Below, piece by piece: positions 1 through 5,336 of a DNA stretch of 5,336 bases; within the stretch, counting starts at the first letter, position 1, and each line of letters starts with the position of its first letter. The stretch covers positions 1-5,336 of the forward strand of contig JAKAHQ010000154.1 of the NCBI GenBank assembly GCA_021814855.1, written 5' to 3'. The notes beneath the pieces are model-generated. The model saw nothing but the letters and a program-made list of their open reading frames with translations, was not told where the DNA came from and searched no databases. Origin of the DNA: Bacteroidota bacterium. Lineage in GTDB: Bacteria > Bacteroidota > Ignavibacteria > Ignavibacteriales > Melioribacteraceae. The position numbers and the translations under genes are program-made.

Positions 1-1005
1 ATATTTTTGTGGACCAACCGGCGCCAAGTTAAAAGGATTAGTCGGACCGAAGAGCGATACTTGAGAAGTCGGGGTTGCGCCTGCAACATGCATTACGCCG
101 GTATCATTAGTAATAAAGATATCGCTAAGTGAAATCAAGGCGGCTAATTGAGGAACGGTTTTATCTATAAAGAAACCGGCTTGATTGCCGAACCGTTCTC
201 GCATAAAATTAATTTCGAATTCATCGGCCGCACTGCCGGTAAAATAAATATCGATTTCCCTGAGCGCCTTCAGTTTTAGAATCGAATCATAATATTTTTG
301 AAGCGGCCACTTGTTTTGGGGTTTACCGGCGCCAATGTGAAATCCAAAGAGTTTACTGCTTGATGTTTTTTTTACTGTCTTAACAAATTTCCCTGCAAAA
401 ATTTTATCTTCCGAATCGAACGAAATGCAGGAGTTATAATTTTTTGTTTTAATCCCGAACGGACGAATAATATCGAGTATAAAATCCGAGACATGAGCGT
501 CCGGGCATTTTTTCCAGTTTAAATCCAGCGCGTGCGTAAAGACAAACGAGTTGCGGTTAATTTCATTATTCAAGGAACGAGGACCGATTTTTATTTTTGC
601 TTTTGCCATTCCGGCCAGCACACAGCTTGTGGAAGAAACGGCAACTGTAACTGGCACTATTACAACGTCGTAAGCGCGGTTTATAATTTTTCTAAATTCA
701 ACATAGTAGTTCGGGTTCACGAGTTTCTTTTTATCGAATACAAATAACTCGTCCACGAATTCATTCTTTGTTACGGCGTAATAATTTTCCGGACTCGCAA
801 GAAGAACCGTTTTGGAATTCGGAAATGTTTCCTTTATTGCTCGAAGAAGAGAAACGCTGGCAAGCATATCTCCAAATTGATTATGCTGCCTTATAACCAA
901 AAAATTCCGAGGTGTGCCGATGGATTTCGTTTCCGAAGGAACAGCAGCTAAAAATTTTTGAAGAATAGACGAGGCAGACTTCCGGATCAGATTACGCAAA
1001 GACAT
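1..1005 (-). CDS. Glycosyltransferase family 9 (heptosyltransferase-like), 3' end cut by window edge
   Basis: An open frame of 335 codons runs without a stop from an ATG at 1005 to the left edge. The family transfers heptose or related sugars from a nucleotide-activated donor to a growing envelope glycan (LPS core or similar) on the cytoplasmic side of the inner membrane. Seen in the translation: an N-terminal Rossmann start at residues 35-55 with QFGDML (43-48), in the place where GT9 proteins carry their glycine-acidic loop; a mid-protein HIGAG..P..KWP stretch (223-234) opening the donor-binding C-terminal domain; and the hallmark NDTGVMHVAGA (300-310) followed by SLFGPTNP (317-324). Since GT9 proteins are usually about 340-360 residues, probably only a few C-terminal residues are missing. 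A basic, amphipathic-looking extension of about 33 residues precedes the first beta strand. The start ATG overlaps the upstream stop by one base (TAATG), implying coupled translation. The exact sugar substrate cannot be told; the family call is firm. Confidence 0.93.
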   Translation of the reverse strand, partial: MSLRNLIRKSASSILQKFLAAVPSETKSIGTPRNFLVIRQHNQFGDMLASVSLLRAIKETFPNSKTVLLASPENYYAVTKNEFVDELFVFDKKKLVNPNYYVEFRKIINRAYDVVIVPVTVAVSSTSCVLAGMAKAKIKIGPRSLNNEINRNSFVFTHALDLNWKKCPDAHVSDFILDIIRPFGIKTKNYNSCISFDSEDKIFAGKFVKTVKKTSSSKLFGFHIGAGKPQNKWPLQKYYDSILKLKALREIDIYFTGSAADEFEINFMRERFGNQAGFFIDKTVPQLAALISLSDIFITNDTGVMHVAGATPTSQVSLFGPTNPFNLAPVGPQKY

Positions 1006-1226
1006 TAAGAATTATCTTTTGAGTTGTCGGATTTGGTCGGATTAATTTCTTCAAAGTGCGCTTCTATAACATCGTCTTTCTTAATGTTGTACTTCGACTT
1101 TGTGGATTCCTTAATTTCATTTTCGTTCTTTGCGTTGTATGCCCGAACAACTTTCATCACGTTGCTCGATATTCTGTACACGATGTAAAACAACAAGATC
1201 CAAATTATTAATCGAATAAGACTCAT
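1005..1226 (-). CDS. Small single-span membrane protein, function unknown
   Basis: This 73-residue protein has one hydrophobic segment at residues 3-19, rich in Ile, Leu, Tyr and Trp, with basic residues directly after it (R18, K25, R28). By the positive-inside rule the C-terminus would be cytoplasmic. The rest is highly charged and probably partly disordered, with an acidic/aromatic stretch DDVIEAHFEEI at about residues 51-61 and a polar Ser/Asp/Lys tail. I do not recognise a named function. Short anchored proteins ending in a similar '(D/E)xxFEEI' patch are, as I recall, common in Bacteroidota and may correspond to a DUF4834-like family, but I cannot verify that. The gene is likely real: it has the clearest Shine-Dalgarno sequence in the window, its ATG overlaps the kinase stop by one base, and its stop overlaps the glycosyltransferase start by one base, filling that interval exactly. 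Confidence 0.75.
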   Translation of the reverse strand: MSLIRLIIWILLFYIVYRISSNVMKVVRAYNAKNENEIKESTKSKYNIKKDDVIEAHFEEINPTKSDNSKDNS

Positions 1227-1873
1227 TATTTATCCTTCACTTCCGGATTAAAGTACTCAATGAATCCACGATCTTCTCTAATTATTTGCTCGTATAATTC
1301 ATCAAAGTCTTCGCTCCTGTTTACAAAATCAATATCCGAAGTATTCACAATTAGCAATGGAGTGTTGCTGTATTTAAAGAAGAAATTGTTGTACGCTTCC
1401 GAAAGTTCTGTTAAATACGCACGGGTTAAATTTTTCTCAAATCCCCTTCCGCGGGATTTTATATTTTGCATCAACCTATCAATACTGGATTGCAGGAATA
1501 TCACCAGGTCGGGTTTGGGTATCTCGCGTTCGAGCAGCGGAAAAATATTTTCATACAGTTTCAACTCTTCGCCGGAAAGATTTAGATAAGCGAAAATTTT
1601 ATCTTTCTCGAAAATGTAATCGGAAACAATATACTTTGAGAACAACTCCTGCTGGTTAAGCTGCTGCTGCTGTTTATACCGGTTGATAAGAAAGAACATC
1701 TGCGTTTGAAAAGCGAATCTTTTCCTATCGCTGTAAAATTTTTCGAGGAAAGGATTCTCTTCAAATTCTTCTATTACAAGATTAGCGGCTAATTTTTCCG
1801 AAAGCTTGCGGGCTAACGAGGATTTGCCGGCTCCTATTACTCCTTCAATTGCGATATATCTCAGATCTGCCAA
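1226..1873 (-). CDS. Deoxynucleoside kinase (dNK/dGK/dAK family)
   Basis: A 215-residue cytoplasmic kinase that phosphorylates deoxynucleosides at the 5' position with a nucleoside triphosphate, the first step of deoxynucleotide salvage. Seen: a Walker A P-loop GVIGAGKS at residues 11-18; EEFEENPF (35-42), where family members place substrate-contacting acidic residues; FQTQMFFLINRYKQ (55-68), the conserved helix lining the nucleoside pocket; SDYIFEKDKIFA (84-95), the position of the DRS-type motif with the general acidic/arginine cluster in related kinases; and an arginine-rich LID segment KSRGRGFEKN (139-148). Length matches the family (about 200-220). The start is TTG at 1873, directly after the folK stop codon and in the same frame; no ATG or GTG lies before the P-loop, so TTG is the best start. 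No Shine-Dalgarno site is visible, so translation may depend on reinitiation after folK. Base preference for adenine, guanine or other deoxynucleosides cannot be told from sequence. Confidence 0.93.
   Translation of the reverse strand: MADLRYIAIEGVIGAGKSSLARKLSEKLAANLVIEEFEENPFLEKFYSDRKRFAFQTQMFFLINRYKQQQQLNQQELFSKYIVSDYIFEKDKIFAYLNLSGEELKLYENIFPLLEREIPKPDLVIFLQSSIDRLMQNIKSRGRGFEKNLTRAYLTELSEAYNNFFFKYSNTPLLIVNTSDIDFVNRSEDFDELYEQIIREDRGFIEYFNPEVKDK
1233..1238 (-). promoter_or_regulatory. Shine-Dalgarno sequence for the small membrane protein
   Basis: On the minus strand GAAGGA lies six bases before the ATG at 1226, inside the last codons of the upstream kinase gene. It is the only clean ribosome binding site in the window and supports the ATG at 1226 as the start of a genuine gene. 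The other starts have no recognisable purine-rich site at proper spacing, as is usual in Bacteroidota-like genomes. Confidence 0.75.
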
Positions 1874-2386
1874 TTATATATTATGTTTAGTTGAAAAATC
1901 TATTTTACGGATAATATGTTTCGCGATAGCACCCGTATCAATATCGCCGAGCTTTTTATTCAACACGGGATGCACAAATTCCGCTGCAATTTCTTTCAAA
2001 GGGATAATAACAAAATCTCTTTGCAATATTTCTTTATGAGGAATAGTCAATTTATCGCTGCTATAAATTAAATTATTATAGAAAAGAATATCAACATCAA
2101 TTTCGCGAGGTCCCCATCTTACCGTACTTTCCTCACGACCGGTTTCGGCCTCTACCAGCTTAATGAATTTGTATAGCTCCTCAATTTCAAGTTCGGTTTC
2201 AATTTCGGCTGCTGCGTTGTAAAAGTTTTGCTGATCGGTCATTCCGTACGGTGTTGTTTCGTAAATGGAAGACAGCTTAATCACCCGGCATTTTTTATTT
2301 TTAGATATTGCCTCAACCGCCTTGAGTATATATTCTTTTCTATCGCCTTTGTTTGAACCTAATCCCAGAAAGACTTTATTTGCCAT
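1874..2386 (-). CDS. folK: 2-amino-4-hydroxy-6-hydroxymethyldihydropteridine pyrophosphokinase (HPPK)
   Basis: FolK transfers pyrophosphate from ATP to 6-hydroxymethyl-7,8-dihydropterin, preparing it for condensation with p-aminobenzoate by dihydropteroate synthase. The 170-residue protein shows the full HPPK pattern: GLGSNKGD (8-15) at the first strand; SSIYETTPYG (39-48); QNFYNAA (53-59); ETGRE (81-85); the signature RWGPREIDVDIL (90-101), where D97 and D99 match the two Mg-binding aspartates of the E. coli enzyme (D95, D97) and W91 and R94 fall at the conserved loop positions; and IPHKEILQRDFVIIPL (115-130), with R123 at the place of the E. coli loop arginine. Length is close to the E. coli protein. 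The ATG at 2386 lies inside the end of folB (11-base overlap), so the two successive pathway enzymes are translationally coupled. Its TAA stop directly precedes the deoxynucleoside kinase start in the same frame. Confidence is very high. Confidence 0.98.
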   Translation of the reverse strand: MANKVFLGLGSNKGDRKEYILKAVEAISKNKKCRVIKLSSIYETTPYGMTDQQNFYNAAAEIETELEIEELYKFIKLVEAETGREESTVRWGPREIDVDILFYNNLIYSSDKLTIPHKEILQRDFVIIPLKEIAAEFVHPVLNKKLGDIDTGAIAKHIIRKIDFSTKHNI

Positions 2387-2744
2387 TTTCTTTTGTCACT
2401 TCTGCTTCAACGTAATCCAAAACTCCGCCCACCGGAACGCTGTGTTTACGAACCCTTACAATAATTTTTTTTATGCCGGCATAACGGTTAAGAAGCTGAT
2501 CGGCAATATTGGTCGCCAGCGTTTCAATTAAATAATATTTTTTTTCGTGAACATATTGGTTGATAAACTTATACACGTCTTTATAATTTATTGTCGATTT
2601 AAGATCGTCGGTCTTAACCGCTTCGCTGAAATCTGTATAGATATCAACATCCACCTCGAATTTTCCTCCAATTTTTTGTTCTTCCTGGAGAGCGCCGTGG
2701 TAAGCGTAAAATGAAGCGCCTTTAATCCTGATAATATTTGTCAT
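2376..2744 (-). CDS. folB: Dihydroneopterin aldolase
   Basis: FolB converts 7,8-dihydroneopterin to 6-hydroxymethyl-7,8-dihydropterin and glycolaldehyde, giving the substrate of the next gene product, FolK. The 122-residue protein aligns without gaps through most of its length to the well-known Staphylococcus aureus enzyme: FYAYHGAL (12-19), E22, Y54 in INYKDV, E74 in LIETLA and K100 in VRKHSVPV all fall at the same residue numbers as the S. aureus active-site residues. The family forms octamers with active sites at subunit interfaces. The length is typical. The ATG at 2744 is seven bases after the stop of the upstream transporter gene, with no Shine-Dalgarno sequence, and the 3' end overlaps folK by 11 bases. 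Related proteins may also act as epimerases or be FolX (dihydroneopterin triphosphate epimerase), but adjacency to folK and the intact active-site set favour FolB. Confidence 0.96.
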   Translation of the reverse strand: MTNIIRIKGASFYAYHGALQEEQKIGGKFEVDVDIYTDFSEAVKTDDLKSTINYKDVYKFINQYVHEKKYYLIETLATNIADQLLNRYAGIKKIIVRVRKHSVPVGGVLDYVEAEVTKENGK

Positions 2745-2751
2745 TAGAGTT

Positions 2752-3657
2752 TTACTTTATTGATTGATAGTAATTCATGATCCCTCGAAAGTTAGCAAAT
2801 AAAATTCCGATAAGCACAAACGCGCTGCCCAATAATGTCTGGAATGAAAATCTTTCGGCAAGGATAATCCAGCCCAGCAGCACCGCAATAATCGGAGTTA
2901 TAAATGAAGACAGTGATAAAAAAACAACATTTATACGTTTAAGCAGCCAGTAATAAATTGTAAACGCAGCTACGGTACCTACAATAGCCAGATAGATCAT
3001 TGAGATGACCGCAGCGTTGGTAAATTTCCACGAAGAAGAATCTTCAAATAAAAAAGCGAATGCCACAAGCATAATTCCGGCGGCAAACATCGGGAGAAAA
3101 TTCATGGAAAGAGGATTTAAATGCTCGCCGTATTTTTTTATTGTAACGGCAATGCCGGCCTGCATCGAGGCACTTAGAAGCACGGCTAAAATGCCAAGCA
3201 TCTGGGCGGATAAATCTAAAGATAGGTTTTCCGAAAAGATTATGACAATGCCTCCAAAGCCGAAGATTGCCCCAACTATTTGATTTAAGGAAAGAGTTCC
3301 CTTGGAAAAGGCCAACCACGAAAATAAAATTACAAACAACGGCATTACGGCAAACACAATGGATGTCAATCCGGAAGGAATATATTTTTCCGCCCAATAT
3401 ACAAGAGCGTAGGGAATGCTGTACCCGAACAGGGATAACACTATATAAAGCTTAATGGAAAGTTTGTCTAACTGCAGTTCCGAATTCCGAAATTTCATTA
3501 AGACAAAAATCAATGTTGCGGCAATAAGAAAACGTATGCCGGAAGAAATTAATGGAGTTAACGAGCCGAGGCCCATACTTATTGCCATCCAGGTGGAACC
3601 CCAAATCAAACAAATAGCCGCATAACCTAAACCTAATTTAAGCGGATCGGTTTTCAT
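2752..3657 (-). CDS. EamA/DMT-superfamily transporter
   Basis: A 301-residue integral inner-membrane protein of the drug/metabolite transporter superfamily, with about ten hydrophobic segments arranged as two EamA repeats (roughly residues 8-140 and 155-293). Seen: the IWGSTW motif in the first helix (18-23), the arginine-containing second helix with SSGIRFLIAA (about 39-48), and a second repeat ending in a LGWIILAE-type helix and a final helix before a short polar tail. EamA proteins exchange or export small molecules such as amino acids, purines or sugars; the substrate here cannot be told. I chose the ATG at 3657: it overlaps the pgeF stop in the classic ATGA arrangement and puts the first helix at residue 8. 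A longer in-frame reading begins at 3753 but only adds 32 very basic residues from antiparallel-free overlap with pgeF in another frame. Position between pgeF and folB suggests co-transcription, not necessarily a shared pathway. Confidence 0.93.
   Translation of the reverse strand: MKTDPLKLGLGYAAICLIWGSTWMAISMGLGSLTPLISSGIRFLIAATLIFVLMKFRNSELQLDKLSIKLYIVLSLFGYSIPYALVYWAEKYIPSGLTSIVFAVMPLFVILFSWLAFSKGTLSLNQIVGAIFGFGGIVIIFSENLSLDLSAQMLGILAVLLSASMQAGIAVTIKKYGEHLNPLSMNFLPMFAAGIMLVAFAFLFEDSSSWKFTNAAVISMIYLAIVGTVAAFTIYYWLLKRINVVFLSLSSFITPIIAVLLGWIILAERFSFQTLLGSAFVLIGILFANFRGIMNYYQSIK
3654..3657 (-). other. ATGA start/stop overlap between pgeF and the transporter gene
   Basis: The minus-strand ATGA contains the transporter ATG (3657-3655) and the pgeF TGA (3656-3654). 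This four-base overlap is a standard translational-coupling junction and decides the transporter start in preference to the longer frame beginning at 3753. Confidence 0.9.
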
Positions 3658-4394
3658 TGAGCGTCTCTCATTAGTAAGATACCGTGAGAACGTCCTGAAT
3701 CTTTTCCGTCGCGGCGGTATGAATGCAGCAATTCTTTTTCGTTGTAGCTGCACAAAGGAGAAACTTCAACATTCTTTGAATCCACACCCGCTCCCAAAAT
3801 CAATTCTAAATTGACCGCGAGTACATCAAGAAAAAGCTTTCCAGAAAATTCTTTCACAAACTTAGATTCGAATAGCGAAGCCACCTCTTTACCCACCTCG
3901 TAATTCTTTTGACTTATCGACGGACCGATATAAATATTTAAATTCTTGGGCGATGAATTGAATTCTTGTTTTAGAATAGAAATAGTTTTTTCAAGAATGC
4001 GCTTCTGCGTCCCGCGCCATCCCGAATGAACCGCTGCAATTACTTTTTGCTTTTCATCATAAATAAAAATGGGTACACAATCCGCGGTTGAAATAGCAAG
4101 TCCTATTCCTTTAACGGTTGTAATCATCGCATCGCTTTCGTTCTGCTGACCCGGAGATTCCACAATAGTAACAATATCCGAATGGACTTGTTTTTGAATG
4201 GCAATTTGATTTGCCGATAATCCTAAAGCATCATAAAACGCTTCACGGTTTTCTTTAACAATTTTCGGATCGTCCCCCACTGTATAGGATTGATTGAAGT
4301 AAAACGGCGTCCTCCTATTCAACCCGATTTTTGTGGAGAGACCGAAAACCAATTCGGGAAATTTTTCGAAGAGAGAACTTTTTATAATCTGCAT
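3654..4394 (-). CDS. pgeF: PgeF/YfiH/YlmD family protein (multicopper-oxidase-like 'laccase domain'; purine nucleoside phosphorylase)
   Basis: A 246-residue cytoplasmic protein. The family was first labelled polyphenol oxidase/laccase; characterised members (YlmD, YfiH, human LACC1) phosphorolyse purine nucleosides and deaminate adenosine, and E. coli YfiH/PgeF is linked to editing wrongly made peptidoglycan precursors. Metal-binding residues are intact: H71 in QVHSD (69-73), C106 in TADCVP (103-108) and H123 in AAVHSGWRGT (120-129), matching the E. coli His/Cys/His triad at 71, 107 and 124. IGPSIS, YEVG, and a C-terminal SYRRDG...GR motif complete the pattern. I chose the ATG at 4394, which gives the usual family N-terminus (a short lead, then LFEKFPELVFGLSTK at about 8-22). 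A GTG at 4475 would add 27 residues but overlaps the upstream gene and runs through a strong hairpin. The gene ends in an ATGA overlap with the transporter. Confidence 0.95.
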   Translation of the reverse strand: MQIIKSSLFEKFPELVFGLSTKIGLNRRTPFYFNQSYTVGDDPKIVKENREAFYDALGLSANQIAIQKQVHSDIVTIVESPGQQNESDAMITTVKGIGLAISTADCVPIFIYDEKQKVIAAVHSGWRGTQKRILEKTISILKQEFNSSPKNLNIYIGPSISQKNYEVGKEVASLFESKFVKEFSGKLFLDVLAVNLELILGAGVDSKNVEVSPLCSYNEKELLHSYRRDGKDSGRSHGILLMRDAQ

Positions 4395-4411
4395 TTTGTC
4401 CGAATGATACG

Positions 4412-4447
4412 AAGGTTGTCCTCCAAGAATTTTTAAAGGACAACCTT
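4412..4447 (-). repeat. Intercistronic inverted repeat (hairpin) before pgeF
   Basis: In the 62-base gap between the PLP-enzyme stop and the pgeF ATG there is a perfect 11-base inverted repeat: AAGGTTGTCCT at 4412-4422 and AGGACAACCTT at 4437-4447 (plus-strand letters). In the minus-strand RNA the stem can extend through two G-U and two A-U pairs to about 15 pairs with a six-base loop. No U tract follows it on the minus strand, so it is not a standard intrinsic terminator of the upstream gene; a weak T-containing stretch follows on the plus strand, but no plus-strand gene lies there. It could be a processing or RNA-stability element, a transcription pause or partial terminator, or a dispersed palindromic repeat. 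The structure is certain; its role is not. Confidence 0.85.
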
Positions 4448-4456
4448 TATAATTGA

Positions 4457-5336
4457 TTAAATCACTTTTAAACACTCGTCCAGATCCAGCAAAATATCAT
4501 CCGGATTTTCTAAACCAATTGCCAATCTAATACCCCCTGGATCTATACCCCTCGCTTCCAAATCTTCCGGCGGAACTACAGAGTGAGTCATCGAAGCTGG
4601 ATGTTCGAGCAGCGTTCTGGTATGACCGAGACTTACTGCAAGCGTCATTGTATAGGCATGGTCTGCAGCGTAATCCATAAACTTTCTTCCCTTCTCTTTG
4701 CTTTCGGCGGGGGTGTTGCCTTCAAGTACAAAGTAAATTAAACTGCCCGGCGCAAAGTTGCCGTTAAAGTCGACCATTTGCTTTTTGGCAAGATTAAAAA
4801 ACTTTGAAGTAGGAAGTCCCGGGTAATTCACAAATTTTATTTTGGGATGCGCATCCAGGTAATCGGCAATTCTCATGGCGCTTTTAATTTGATGACGCTG
4901 ACGGAGCGCCAGCGTGGGTAATCCATACGTTAGAATTGCCCAGGCGCTTTTGGTGTTCAGCACCGCGCCAAAATCTTTACGATAAAGAAGAATCAAATCC
5001 CTGTACTTTTTCTTACCATAACTACTCCGCCCATATCCGTTCCAAAACCGCCTATGCCTTTGGTTAATGAATGGACAACAAAGTCGGCACCGAGTTCAAT
5101 CGGCCTTTGGCAGTAAGGAGTTGCAAACGTATTATCGATTACGATAAAAATTTTATTCTTCTCATCCCTTTCTTTATTTACCTCATCAACAATTTTTCTC
5201 ACCGCGGCAATATCAATAATTTCCATATTGGGATTTGCCGGCGATTCAAAATAAATAACACGCGTCCTGGAAGTGAGTTGAGAATAAATATGGTCAACAA
5301 CCGTTAAGTCAATCGGTATCCATTTAATATTATAGC
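4457..5336 (-). pseudogene. PLP-dependent Cys/Met metabolism enzyme, methionine gamma-lyase-like; frameshifted and cut by window edge
   Basis: This is the C-terminal part of an enzyme of the trans-sulfuration family (methionine gamma-lyase, cystathionine gamma-synthase/lyase, O-acetylhomoserine sulfhydrylase). It enters from the right edge (first full codon at 5334). Seen: FESPANPNME, then VIDNTFATPY with the cofactor-ring aspartate (codon 5136-5134), and VHSLTKGIGG with the PLP Schiff-base lysine (codon 5061-5059), 25 residues apart as in Pseudomonas putida methionine gamma-lyase (D186, K211). The frame stops at TGA 4993-4995, but homology continues in another frame: LLYRKDFGAVL, LRQRHQ, YPGLP, SLGHTRTLLEHPASMTH and RLAIGLENPDD to TAA at 4457. 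The Lys-Asp in RKDFGAVL resembles K240-D241 of methionine gamma-lyase, favouring that subgroup, but the diagnostic cysteine region lies in the missing N-terminus (about 120 residues). Both halves look well conserved, so this is either a very recent mutation or a base-call error; if an error, the gene is intact. Confidence 0.8.
5007..5011 (-). other. Frameshift site in the PLP-dependent enzyme (A5 run)
   Basis: On the minus strand the upstream frame reads GTA AGA AAA AGT ACA GGG ATT TGA and terminates. Adding one A to the five-A run gives GTA AGA AAA AAG TAC AGG GAT TTG, which joins without gap to the downstream frame (V-R-K-K-Y-R-D-L followed by ILLYRKDFG), the sequence expected for the family. 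The TTG at 4996 that opens the downstream frame is therefore an internal leucine codon, not a start. Confidence 0.85.

Noticed and set aside
532..747. Open plus-strand frame of 71 codons
   Set aside because: It is antisense to the continuous GT9 coding frame, with Cys/His-rich composition that comes from reading the other strand, and no start signals.
1260..1589. Open plus-strand frame of 109 codons
   Set aside because: It is antisense to the deoxynucleoside kinase, whose motifs are clear in the minus frame; serine-rich composition is typical of a shadow frame.
1661..1672. Four CTG triplets in a row, looking like a microsatellite
   Set aside because: They encode glutamines 68-71 of the kinase in a conserved helix end; four units are too few to indicate slippage-driven variation.
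3044..3397. Second minus-strand frame of 117 codons inside the transporter
   Set aside because: Cys/His/Arg-rich out-of-frame reading of a membrane protein gene; no family features.
3658..3753. Upstream in-frame extension of the transporter (32 extra, very basic residues)
   Set aside because: It lies wholly inside pgeF codons for the conserved C-terminal YRRDG...GR region, and the ATGA overlap at 3654-3657 gives a normal transporter N-terminus.
4395..4456. Promoter for pgeF in the intercistronic gap
   Set aside because: No -35/-10 pair and no Bacteroidota-type -33/-7 pair (TTTG with TAnnTTTG) is visible on the minus strand.
4395..4475. GTG start at 4475 for pgeF, adding 27 residues
   Set aside because: The extension overlaps the end of the PLP enzyme, runs through the palindrome at 4412-4447, and has no family resemblance; the ATG at 4394 gives the typical N-terminus.
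4457..4996. Separate 179-residue protein starting with TTG at 4996
   Set aside because: It begins in the middle of a conserved motif of the trans-sulfuration fold and lacks the PLP lysine; it is the 3' part of the frameshifted gene.
4993..5020. Programmed -1 ribosomal frameshift to join the two halves of the PLP enzyme
   Set aside because: A -1 slip on AAA would give the right product, but the site is not a proper X XXY YYZ heptamer, and I know of no programmed frameshifting in this enzyme family. A one-base indel or sequencing error is simpler.
1..5336. Novel defence system, mobile element, CRISPR array, tRNA or riboswitch
   Set aside because: The whole window is filled by recognisable housekeeping-type genes in one direction; no direct repeats, transposase or recombinase, clover-leaf or spacer pattern was found.

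Overview
This window is a densely packed, fully one-directional stretch of bacterial chromosome. Every gene I can support lies on the minus strand, so transcription runs from position 5336 towards position 1. The AT-rich bases, the near absence of Shine-Dalgarno sequences before most starts, and the style of the proteins (folK next to a deoxynucleoside kinase, a short single-span membrane protein, a GT9 glycosyltransferase) suggest the Bacteroidota/Ignavibacteriota/Chlorobiota group. That placement is an inference from general protein character, not a marker-gene assignment.

In order of transcription: (1) the C-terminal two thirds of a PLP-dependent Cys/Met-metabolism enzyme resembling methionine gamma-lyase (5336 to 4457), broken by an apparent one-base deletion in a short A run at 5007-5011; (2) a 62-base gap holding a strong perfect-stem hairpin (4412-4447), the only non-coding gap longer than 10 bases; (3) pgeF, a YfiH/YlmD-type multicopper-oxidase-like ('laccase domain') protein (4394 to 3654); (4) a ten-helix EamA/DMT-family transporter (3657 to 2752); (5) folB (2744 to 2376); (6) folK (2386 to 1874); (7) a deoxynucleoside kinase (1873 to 1226); (8) a 73-residue membrane-anchored protein of unknown function (1226 to 1005); (9) a GT9 (heptosyltransferase-like) glycosyltransferase that runs off the left edge (1005 to 1).

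From pgeF to the glycosyltransferase, neighbouring genes overlap by 1, 4 or 11 bases, abut, or are 7 bases apart. This points to one polycistronic unit with translational coupling. Functions are mixed: folate synthesis (FolB, FolK: successive steps from dihydroneopterin to the pyrophosphorylated pterin), nucleoside metabolism (PgeF acts on purine nucleosides in characterised homologues; the kinase salvages deoxynucleosides), sulfur amino-acid metabolism, export or import of small metabolites, and envelope glycan assembly.

I found no RNA genes, mobile elements, CRISPR arrays, origins or convincing promoters, and no gene-free stretch over 300 bases. I do not see evidence for a novel system; this reads as an ordinary housekeeping operon. 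The points worth a second look are the frameshift, the in-frame abutment of folK and the kinase separated only by TAA followed by a TTG start, the intercistronic hairpin, and the small unknown membrane protein.
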